Source: Deltaproteobacteria bacterium (GTDB lineage Bacteria; Desulfobacterota; Syntrophia; Syntrophales; Smithellaceae). Taken from it: a stretch of 7,945 nucleotides of DNA. Each line of letters starts with the position of its first letter. Positions within the stretch are counted from its first letter, which is position 1. The position numbers and the translations under genes are program-made. The DNA lies in the NCBI GenBank assembly GCA_011046295.1, contig DSAV01000167.1:1-7945 (forward strand). Direction: 5' to 3'. This document shows, piece after piece, positions 1 to 5,477 of the stretch. The notes under the pieces were generated by a model that saw only the letters and a program-made list of their open reading frames with translations, was not told where the DNA came from and made no database searches.

Positions 1-98
1 CCATGACGGCCTGTATGCGAAAAATGCTCATCACGCTCAATGCTATGGTAAAGAACAATGAACCTTATCAACCCAAAATTAGGGAGGTCCGTGCTTGA
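1..98 (+). CDS. IS110-family transposase, C-terminal end only (partial)
   Basis: Only the last 31 full codons are in the window, in frame from base 3 to a TGA at 96-98; the 5' part lies outside. The residues MTACMRKMLITLNAMVKN followed by a short basic tail match the very conserved C-terminus of IS110-family transposases (usual form 'ACMRKLLxxLNAMxK'). In that family this is the end of the domain carrying the catalytic serine, and the enzyme works with a DEDD RuvC-like domain to move a circular intermediate, guided by a bridge RNA made from the element's non-coding end. Only about 25 bases separate the stop from the neighbouring cupin remnant. If the element has a longer non-coding end with a bridge RNA, it must therefore be at the other end, outside the window. 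The family call is from recognised sequence; intactness of the element cannot be judged. Confidence 0.75.
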   Translation, partial: MTACMRKMLITLNAMVKNNEPYQPKIREVRA

Positions 99-124
99 CT
101 TTTAATACAGTCGCTTATGCCTTA
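99..124 (+). mobile_element. Probable right end of the IS110-family element
   Basis: This is the short non-coding stretch between the transposase stop and the start of recognisable cupin sequence. Its bases TTGACTTTTAATACAG directly follow the coding end. IS110-family elements usually have short or no terminal inverted repeats, so the exact boundary cannot be placed from one side. It must lie at or before about 125, where similarity to the intact cupin gene begins. Confidence 0.4.
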
Positions 125-193
125 TACCCTTCCGTATTTATCCTCCAGCCTCTCAATATCATCCTCGCCGAAATATGTGCAGGTTTGGAAATT
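122..193 (-). pseudogene. 3'-end remnant of a mannose-6-phosphate isomerase-type cupin gene
   Basis: Read on the minus strand, this encodes TYFGEDDIERLEDKYGRV and then a TAA stop. It is preceded by QTC, where the intact cupin gene at 979-1329 has QTG. Bases 125-189 align with 988-1052 without gaps at 56 of 65 positions. Eight of the nine differences are synonymous (for example CTG/TTA Leu, AGG/CGC Arg); the ninth is Cys/Gly. Upstream of the Gln codon the similarity stops sharply and the sequence becomes the toxin-partner gene region. There is no start codon or cupin core, so this is a displaced gene end and not a working gene. The reading frame stays open by chance up to 337, but those residues do not look like cupin. 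Confidence 0.75.
125..189 (-). repeat. Direct repeat copy 1 (cupin 3' end, distal side of the toxin module)
   Basis: This is the 65-base copy paired with 988-1052, in the same orientation, 56 of 65 bases identical. The two copies bracket the zeta-toxin/partner pair, like the gene-end duplications left when DNA is inserted at, or recombines into, the 3' end of a gene. Confidence 0.7.
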
Positions 194-200
194 AGTTATT

Positions 201-386
201 TTATCCAGTATTCTTATTCGGTGGAATTGTATTAATTTTACCCTTATCCCATACCGCAATTGACCGTCCCTGGCTTCTATGCGTGGCAATTGCTTTAGCG
301 ACTGCTTTTTTGAATGCAATTTTTGCTTTTTGCTCAATAGGCATTTTCTTTATTTTTTTATCGTTCACTTTTTTTCTTGCCGGCAT
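201..386 (-). CDS. Small basic protein paired with zeta toxin, candidate antitoxin
   Basis: This gene encodes 61 residues, strongly basic at the N-terminus (MPARKKVNDKKIKK). A helical stretch rich in Ala and Lys follows (about 18-37), then a motif SIAVWDKGKINTIPP near the end (about 42-56). Short proteins ending in 'IAVWxxGKvxxIPP' are, from memory, common partners directly downstream of COG4185 zeta-like kinases. The start is well supported: AGGAGGTGG lies 9 bases upstream of the ATG. The first 29 bases overlap the end of the kinase gene in another frame, so the two are probably translationally coupled. The small gene has by far the better ribosome binding site, which would give more partner than kinase, as expected of an antitoxin. 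The antitoxin role is inferred from context; no experiment or named family proves it. Confidence 0.7.
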   Translation of the reverse strand: MPARKKVNDKKIKKMPIEQKAKIAFKKAVAKAIATHRSQGRSIAVWDKGKINTIPPNKNTG

Positions 387-978
387 TTTTTGCCACCTCC
401 TGAATACTATTAAACAAATGAAAGTTTATTATCGTCAGCATTCCATCTTTCTCAAAGGCCACTTCTTTAGGTATTTTACCAGAATTATCAAACAACATCC
501 AAAAATCAACAAGTGGTCTATATAAATGAAAAAAGTTGTAAATTCCTCGCTCGAATCTTCTTTTGACATCAATTACCGGAACATCATGTCCACCTGCTTT
601 TACTCGCGTTTCAATCCGTCGTATCGCTAAATTTACATCCTGTAGCCAAAGAAAGAACAGATGAATTTTATAACCCTTGCCTTTCAATCTTTGCATGAGA
701 TGCAAATAACTTTTGCCAGCCAGCGTCGTTTCAAATGCAAAATCGTGTTCATAATCGATATGCCGCCTGATTTCTTCAAGCACCAGCTTCCCAGCCTTCA
801 CTGCCGCCGACTCCGGGGCAAAAGGCGAAAGACCTGCCGCAATTAAATCGGCATTAACAAAATGAATGCAGTCTGCATAATTAGGGAGAAACTCTTCCAT
901 AAAAGTTGTTTTACCAGAGCCATTTGGGCCGGCAACAATATAAACATTCGGTGTCGTCTTGCTTCCCGCTTTATTCAT
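358..978 (-). CDS. Zeta toxin family P-loop kinase (COG4185-like)
   Basis: This is a 206-residue cytoplasmic P-loop protein. Walker A is GPNGSGKTT at residues 17-25, the usual N-terminal place for zeta toxins. It is followed by NADLIAAGLSPF (42-53), carrying the conserved Asp of the family's NAD motif, and by FAFETTLAGKSYL (80-92). The region RVKAGGHDVP...RRFERG (125-145) is the lid-like arginine/GGHDVP segment typical of COG4185 proteins. Known zeta toxins phosphorylate UDP-N-acetylglucosamine, or UDP-sugars more generally, and block cell-wall synthesis; that substrate is not shown here. The ATG immediately follows the stop of the cupin gene and lacks a clear Shine-Dalgarno, so coupled translation is likely. 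Unlike the classical epsilon-zeta pair, the candidate antitoxin lies downstream and overlaps by 29 bases. All motifs look intact, so the kinase is probably active. Confidence 0.88.
   Translation of the reverse strand: MNKAGSKTTPNVYIVAGPNGSGKTTFMEEFLPNYADCIHFVNADLIAAGLSPFAPESAAVKAGKLVLEEIRRHIDYEHDFAFETTLAGKSYLHLMQRLKGKGYKIHLFFLWLQDVNLAIRRIETRVKAGGHDVPVIDVKRRFERGIYNFFHLYRPLVDFWMLFDNSGKIPKEVAFEKDGMLTIINFHLFNSIQEVAKNAGKKKSER
396..401 (-). promoter_or_regulatory. Strong ribosome binding site of the small toxin-partner gene
   Basis: On the minus strand AGGAGG (continuing TGG) lies 9 bases before the ATG at 386-384, inside the 3' end of the kinase gene. It fixes the partner gene's start. It also contrasts with the kinase gene, which has no clear Shine-Dalgarno. 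Confidence 0.8.
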
Positions 979-1329
979 TTATTTAACTACCCGTCCGTAT
1001 TTATCTTCTAAGCGTTCAATATCATCCTCGCCGAAATACGTGCCGGTTTGGATTTCGATAATAATCAGTTTTTCGGTATTGGTATTTTCCATGCGGTGCG
1101 CCGCGCCTGAGGGTATATCAATCGCGCTGCCGGGCTTTACGGGATATTTCTTTTTCTCCAGCGTGACCTCTCCCTCACCGGAGATAATAAACCAGTGTTC
1201 CGCGCGCTTTTTGTGCCGCTGAAGGCTCAGAACTCCGCCGGGATTCACAACAATTCTTTTCACTTTGTGATCCGGGGCGTCGGAAAGTACTTCGTAATAT
1301 CCCCAGGGGCGCTTGTTGTCTTCTTTCAT
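979..1329 (-). CDS. Small cupin, mannose-6-phosphate isomerase type II C-terminal family
   Basis: This 116-residue single-domain protein matches the C-terminal cupin of bifunctional ManC/AlgA-type mannose-1-phosphate guanylyltransferase/phosphomannose isomerase. Recognisable segments are RPWG (7-10), the metal-site region QRHKKRAEHWFIISGEGEV (37-55, with His39 and His45), IDIPSGAAHRMEN (70-82, with His78) and the family-specific tail TYFGEDDIERLEDKYGR (97-113). The nucleotidyltransferase domain is absent, so it can at most interconvert mannose-6-phosphate and fructose-6-phosphate or bind a related sugar phosphate. Free-standing forms of this cupin are common. Its stop codon abuts the zeta-kinase ATG, so the two may share a transcript. 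No clear Shine-Dalgarno precedes the ATG. Its 3' end is repeated at 125-189. The family is confident; the exact activity is not. Confidence 0.85.
   Translation of the reverse strand: MKEDNKRPWGYYEVLSDAPDHKVKRIVVNPGGVLSLQRHKKRAEHWFIISGEGEVTLEKKKYPVKPGSAIDIPSGAAHRMENTNTEKLIIIEIQTGTYFGEDDIERLEDKYGRVVK
988..1052 (-). repeat. Direct repeat copy 2 (3' end of the intact cupin gene)
   Basis: This is the 65-base partner of 125-189, inside the intact cupin coding sequence. The copies differ at nine positions, eight of them silent. They therefore descend from two separately maintained genes, or from alleles of different strains, and not from a very recent duplication. Confidence 0.7.
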
Positions 1330-1332
1330 AAG

Positions 1333-1362
1333 TGTCTATTTAGTAACATAAAAATTCGTCAA
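1333..1362 (-). promoter_or_regulatory. Possible promoter of the cupin-toxin genes
   Basis: On the minus strand TTGACG (1362-1357) is followed after 18 bases by TAGACA (1338-1333), just 3 bases before the cupin ATG. A start this close to the ATG would give a leaderless or near-leaderless message, which would fit the missing Shine-Dalgarno. This is a pattern match only and weak. Confidence 0.2.
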
Positions 1363-1471
1363 TGAAAAGGTGTCTTTAAGCGCTTTGCGGCTCGCTTTAG
1401 AATATATTTTGTGATAAATAAATATATATTTTTATATGCATGGATACCAGTATCCGAAACTGTGTAGCAAT

Positions 1472-1562
1472 GTCCTTGCGAGCGAAGCCATGAGCGAAGC
1501 AATCTCATGCGTCTTTGATAATATAAAGATTGCCACACGCACTATCGTGCGTTCGCAATGAC
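1472..1562. repeat. REP-like intergenic palindrome
   Basis: The left arm (about 1472-1504, TTGCGAGCGAAG...GCGAAGCAATCT) and right arm (about 1527-1562, AGATTGCC...GCGTTCGCAATGAC) form an imperfect inverted repeat. The outer parts match (TTGCGA with TCGCAA, GCAATCT with AGATTGC), and a smaller hairpin CGCAC-TATC-GTGCG lies at 1538-1551. It has the form of the short palindromic repeats scattered between genes in many proteobacteria. Here it sits in the 266-base gap between the divergent cupin and metallopeptidase genes. The rest of that gap is an AT-rich tract (about 1400-1440), with no gene visible. Confidence 0.6.
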
Positions 1563-1595
1563 GAATGAGGATTAGGACACAGTCTTTGCACCGGT

Positions 1596-2309
1596 ATGAC
1601 AGCCGAAAGAAATAAATTATTAATGAAGATTAACTACACGCTCAAACGCAGCAGAGAAAGAAGAAAAACAATTTCCCTTAATATCAGCCATAATAACGAA
1701 ATTGTTATCTGCGCGCCTTATTTCACTTCTCAGCGCGAAATAAACAGGTTTATTCAGGAAAAGCAATCCTGGATTGAGAAAATTATTAAAAAGCACGCCG
1801 ATAAGGCGCTTCTGATCAAAGAAAGAAAATTTGTTTCGGGCGAATACTTTTATTATCTGGGAGAAAGCATTGAACTTGAGGCGTTTTTTGAACCTAAAGA
1901 AAAAAAAGGGCTTGTCTTATGGAACAATCGTTTTTATCTTAATTCACCGGATGACAAAGAAACAAGAAAGCATTATTTCGTTTTATGGTATAAGCAAAAA
2001 GCTCTGGAGCATATCGGCAAACGCGTTGATTTTTATTGCCGCCAATTAAATCTCCGGGCGCGCGGCGTGCGCATATCTTCCGCGCGGCAGCGCTGGGGAT
2101 CATGTTCCCCGGATAACAAGCTGGCTTTCAGCTTCCGCCTAATAATGATGCCGCCGGATGTAATAGATTATGTAATTGTGCATGAACTCATGCATATAAA
2201 AGAAAAGAGTCATTCCCGGCGATTCTGGAAATTAGTGGCAGAGGCAATGCCGCAATACAAGACAAACCAGCGAAACCTGAAAAAATATGGAGAGGCATTT
2301 ACATTTTAA
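1596..2309 (+). CDS. YgjP-like (DUF45) zinc metallopeptidase
   Basis: The product has 237 residues, close to the usual length of the YgjP/DUF45 family in the SprT-like metallopeptidase clan. The C-terminal half holds RWGSC (166-170) and the zinc site HELMHIKEKSHSRRFW (196-211). Its HExxH His196/His200 with catalytic Glu197 is followed by His206, the likely third ligand of the family's 'NHSxxFW' motif; here Asn is replaced by Ser. The N-terminal half is a beta-rich domain with KRSRERRKTISLNI (17-30). No signal peptide is seen, so it is cytoplasmic; a physiological substrate for this family is not established. The start is uncertain: ATG 1596 gives the longest form, but ATG 1623 (MKINYTL) starts where homologues usually begin, and neither has a strong Shine-Dalgarno. 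It is the first gene of a plus-strand cluster, 24 bases before the next gene. Confidence 0.85.
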   Translation: MTAERNKLLMKINYTLKRSRERRKTISLNISHNNEIVICAPYFTSQREINRFIQEKQSWIEKIIKKHADKALLIKERKFVSGEYFYYLGESIELEAFFEPKEKKGLVLWNNRFYLNSPDDKETRKHYFVLWYKQKALEHIGKRVDFYCRQLNLRARGVRISSARQRWGSCSPDNKLAFSFRLIMMPPDVIDYVIVHELMHIKEKSHSRRFWKLVAEAMPQYKTNQRNLKKYGEAFTF

Positions 2310-2333
2310 GAAGCCTGCGGGAAAATAAAATTT

Positions 2334-3194
2334 ATGCAAAAATTGGAGATAGTTGATTTTCAGCACCGCGAATGCCTGATGAACAGATTCAAAGAATTGG
2401 ATCTGGCCATATCGGATTACACCTTTGCCAACGTTTATCTTTTCCGCAATATCAGCAACTATCAGTTTCTGCAGGCGGACTGCGGGCTTTTCATCTGCGG
2501 TAAAAACAAGCTGGGGCAGCCCTACGTCATGCCGCTCAATGATTTGCGTTCATGTGATATGGAAATTTTTAATGAGCTTCTTGATAAACACGGCTTTTTT
2601 TACCCGATTCTCGAAGAGTGGCTTAACTTTTTCCCGGAAAACAAATTTATCGTCGCAAGCGACGATTGCGAATCAGACTACATCTACCTGACGGAAAAAA
2701 TGGCGTCGTTTTCCGGAAAAACCTTCACCCGTCACCGCAATCACCTCAACCAATTTTTTTCTTCATATAAACCGCAGGGACGTTCTCTCGGCACGGAAAA
2801 TTCCTCCGATGGGCTGGAAATACTGAAACAGTGGCAGAACGAATCGAGAATAGCCGTGGAAAAGACCGATTTTGCCCAGTGCGCAGAGGCGCTTAATAAA
2901 TTTTCGGGACTTGCGCTGTGGGGCACAATATATTACATAAAAAATCAACCAGCCGGTTTTATTATCGGCGAGCCGCTGAATACGGATACTTTTGTGTTGC
3001 ATTTCGCAAAAGCCTCCAAAAAATATCACGGCATTTATGAATTCATGTTCAACGATACGGCAAAAAAACTGGCGGCGGATTATAAATATCTCAACATGGA
3101 AGAAGACATGGGAAACAAAAATTTGAGGCGGACAAAAATGTCTTACGGGCCGGAAATGATTTTAAAAAAATATCACGTCAGCCGCAAAGCTTAG
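2334..3194 (+). CDS. DUF2156 protein, GNAT-like (phosphatidylglycerol lysyltransferase C-terminal fold)
   Basis: This 286-residue protein is full length for the DUF2156/LPG_synthase_C family, whose members have two GNAT-like halves. Signature stretches are SDYTFANVYLFR (27-38), DYIYLTEKMASFSGKTFTRH (115-134) and the conserved C-terminal LNMEEDMGNKNLRRTKMSYG (253-272). The membrane-embedded flippase part of MprF is absent and no transmembrane segment is seen, so it is soluble. MprF relatives transfer an aminoacyl group from aminoacyl-tRNA to lipid. For free-standing DUF2156 proteins the acceptor is unknown, so I assign no substrate. It lies between the metallopeptidase gene (24-base gap) and feoB (15-base gap), probably in one operon. 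The Shine-Dalgarno is weak. Confidence 0.82.
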   Translation: MQKLEIVDFQHRECLMNRFKELDLAISDYTFANVYLFRNISNYQFLQADCGLFICGKNKLGQPYVMPLNDLRSCDMEIFNELLDKHGFFYPILEEWLNFFPENKFIVASDDCESDYIYLTEKMASFSGKTFTRHRNHLNQFFSSYKPQGRSLGTENSSDGLEILKQWQNESRIAVEKTDFAQCAEALNKFSGLALWGTIYYIKNQPAGFIIGEPLNTDTFVLHFAKASKKYHGIYEFMFNDTAKKLAADYKYLNMEEDMGNKNLRRTKMSYGPEMILKKYHVSRKA

Positions 3195-3209
3195 CTTGGA
3201 TTATATTTA

Positions 3210-5447
3210 ATGAGTAAACCAGTATCTGTAACCGATTTGCGCGAAGGAGACCAGGGGATAATTCACTCTATTTCCGGAGGTTTCTCCCTGACTAGCCGTT
3301 TGGCCGGCATGGGACTGGCTGCAGGCGCCAGATTCCGCATCGCGCAGGTCAGCGGCGGGCTGATTGTAGTGCTTGTGGCGGACACCAGAATCGCGCTGGG
3401 CCGTGGCGAAGCATCCAAAATAATGGTTTTGAAAGTCGAACCGTCGGAGACAATCTGCGAACTTCCTGTGGAAAAAGAAATTTCCGTGGCGCTGGTCGGC
3501 CAGCCCAATGTCGGGAAATCCACCATGTTCAACATTCTCACCGGTTTGTCCCAGCATGTCGGAAACTGGCCGGGCAAAACTGTGGAGAAAAAGATCGGTG
3601 TTCACCGCGCGGAAAAAGTTCTGTTGCGAATTGTTGATCTGCCGGGCACCTACAGCCTGACATCGTTTTCCGAAGAAGAAAAAATCACCCGCGATTTTAT
3701 CATCACTCAAAAACCGGATGTGGTTGTTCTGGTCTTGAATGCCGCCGCGCTGGAGCGCAGTCTTTATCTGCTTTCCGAAACCTTGCTGCTGGGCCGCCCG
3801 GTTATTGTCGCCCTCAATATGATGGATGTGGCTTCCGATCAGGGAATACAAATCGACACCAAAGCCCTGCATGAATCTTTGGGGCTGCCAGTTATCGGCA
3901 TGGTTGCCAGGCGCAACAGCGGCATTAAAGAGCTGGTGGAAAATATTACTTCTTTCGCTTTCGGCAAGACACCTATTAATCCTCATTTACCCGAAGTATC
4001 CGCCGACCATCGGCAGATCTACCGCGAAATACTTGCGCAAATTTCCGGACACATTCAGGAACCTTATTCCTCCGAATGGGTGGCCGTAAAATTGATGGAA
4101 GGCGACGCGGAAATAACGGCGATGACCGAAAAAGAAATCGATAAAACAGCGTGGGATAATATCCGGAATCTCTTAATTAAACACGAAGACGCGCTGCACG
4201 CGGTAGTTAACGGACGTTACGACTGGATTGAAAAAATCACCCGCTCCGCCGTTTCCCGCTTTAAGATGGGGGAAGTAGTGCTCACCGACCGGATTGACCA
4301 TGTCCTCACGCGCCCCTTTTTCGGTATTCCCATACTGCTGGCAGTAATGGCGCTGGTCTTCTTTTTAACTTACAGCGTGGGCATACCTCTGCAGAATTGG
4401 ATGGCAGAAGGAGTGGGAAGTTTTGGCCGCTGGCTTGAGCCGGTAATGTCCGCGTGGCCTGTATGGGCCAAGGGTTTGCTCATTGACGGTGTTATCGGCG
4501 GCGTAGGTTCGGTTTTGACCTTCGTGCCTATTTTGTTGATATTTTTCGCAATTATGGCTTTTCTGGAAGACGTTGGTTATATGGCGCGGGCGGCTTTTGT
4601 CATGGACCGCATCATGCACCTGGTCGGCCTGCATGGAAAAAGTTTTCTGCCTATGTGTCTGGGTTTTGGCTGCAACGTGCCCGCGGTGCTCGGCGCGCGG
4701 ATCATTGAAACGCACAAAGCCCGGATGATCACGCTCCTTCTGATTCCCTTTGTGCCCTGCACGGCAAGGCTGGCTGTGCTGACGCTAATTTCTGCCGCCA
4801 TCTTCGGCTCCAACGCGGTATATTTTGCAGTGAGCATTCTGGCGCTCAACATCGCCGTCCTGGGAATTGCCGGAATCTTTGTCAACAAAGTGCTCTGGAA
4901 ACAGGATGCGCCCTTCATTATGGAGTTACCGATTTATCAGCGACCGAACGCCCGCACAATTCTTATGGTAATTTGGGCCAGAATTATCGCCTTCATCCGC
5001 AAGGCGGGAACAATTATTTTGGCGGTATCAATTATTATCTGGCTTCTATCTTATTTTCCCACGGGAGTTGTCGAGGAAAGCTGGCTGGCGCGAGCCGGCA
5101 TGGCGATTGCGCCACTGGGCGTGCCATTGGGACTGGACTGGAAAATGATTACCGCGCTGATCACCGGCTTTGTCGCCAAGGAAAACGTGGTCGCAACGCT
5201 GGGTGTTCTTTATTCCGTGGGTGAAGATGGCCTTGTCGCCATTTTGCCGAATGTGATGAGCCAAGCCTCCGCCGCCGCATTCCTGGTGGTAATGATGCTT
5301 TTTATTCCCTGCGCCGCGACAGTGGCCGTTTTGCGCAAAGAAATGAACAGCAATAGATGGTTCTTCTCCGCTATTATGATGATGCTGATTGTTTCTTATC
5401 TAGGAGGAATGGCCGCTTACAATTTTGTCAGTTGGCTTGGCGTCTGA
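3210..5447 (+). CDS. feoB: FeoA-FeoB fusion, ferrous iron transport GTPase/permease
   Basis: This 745-residue inner-membrane Fe(II) importer carries FeoA on the same chain. Residues 1-78 are a FeoA-type SH3-like domain (SVTDLREGDQG...LAGMGLAAGARF). The cytoplasmic G domain follows: G1 GQPNVGKS (97-104), G2 around Thr124, G3 DLPG (143-146), G4 NMMD (203-206) and G5-like ARRNSG (233-238). A helical GDP-dissociation-inhibitor-like segment occupies about 260-350. The membrane part starts near 370 and holds the Gate motifs, with Cys483 and Cys488 in LGFGCNVPAVLGAR, Cys517 in PFVPCTARLA, GFVAKENVVATLG (653-665) and Cys701 in FIPCAATVAVLR. All key residues are present, so it should be functional. 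No FeoC is seen. It ends the metallopeptidase-DUF2156-feoAB cluster and is closed by a terminator. No Fur box was recognised upstream. Confidence 0.96.
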   Translation: MSKPVSVTDLREGDQGIIHSISGGFSLTSRLAGMGLAAGARFRIAQVSGGLIVVLVADTRIALGRGEASKIMVLKVEPSETICELPVEKEISVALVGQPNVGKSTMFNILTGLSQHVGNWPGKTVEKKIGVHRAEKVLLRIVDLPGTYSLTSFSEEEKITRDFIITQKPDVVVLVLNAAALERSLYLLSETLLLGRPVIVALNMMDVASDQGIQIDTKALHESLGLPVIGMVARRNSGIKELVENITSFAFGKTPINPHLPEVSADHRQIYREILAQISGHIQEPYSSEWVAVKLMEGDAEITAMTEKEIDKTAWDNIRNLLIKHEDALHAVVNGRYDWIEKITRSAVSRFKMGEVVLTDRIDHVLTRPFFGIPILLAVMALVFFLTYSVGIPLQNWMAEGVGSFGRWLEPVMSAWPVWAKGLLIDGVIGGVGSVLTFVPILLIFFAIMAFLEDVGYMARAAFVMDRIMHLVGLHGKSFLPMCLGFGCNVPAVLGARIIETHKARMITLLLIPFVPCTARLAVLTLISAAIFGSNAVYFAVSILALNIAVLGIAGIFVNKVLWKQDAPFIMELPIYQRPNARTILMVIWARIIAFIRKAGTIILAVSIIIWLLSYFPTGVVEESWLARAGMAIAPLGVPLGLDWKMITALITGFVAKENVVATLGVLYSVGEDGLVAILPNVMSQASAAAFLVVMMLFIPCAATVAVLRKEMNSNRWFFSAIMMMLIVSYLGGMAAYNFVSWLGV

Positions 5448-5448
5448 C

Positions 5449-5477
5449 AAACAGATTTAGTTTATATCTGTTTTTTT
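5449..5477 (+). terminator. Intrinsic terminator after feoAB
   Basis: A perfect 8-base stem, AAACAGAT (5449-5456) with ATCTGTTT (5466-5473), encloses a 9-base loop and runs into seven T's (5471-5477), starting 2 bases after the feoAB stop. The stem is AT-rich, so it is of modest strength. The stop codon of the convergent gene (5457-5459) lies in the loop. In the minus direction the T tract is only three bases, so it is probably a weaker terminator for that gene. Confidence 0.75.

Noticed and set aside
194..337. Open frame upstream of the cupin remnant, making a 71-residue protein
   Set aside because: Only the last 23 or so residues resemble cupin. The rest is the toxin-partner gene read in another frame, without its own supported start.
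1400..1440. AT-rich tract that could hold a promoter for the metallopeptidase cluster (TTGTGA...TTTATA)
   Set aside because: Almost any spacing can be matched in such AT-rich DNA, and the palindromic repeat lies between it and the gene, so I do not call it.
3207..3986. 259-residue open frame on the minus strand opposite feoAB
   Set aside because: Its residues are rich in Gln, His and Asn with no family resemblance, and it lies entirely antisense to a certain gene with strong codon structure. It is a shadow frame.
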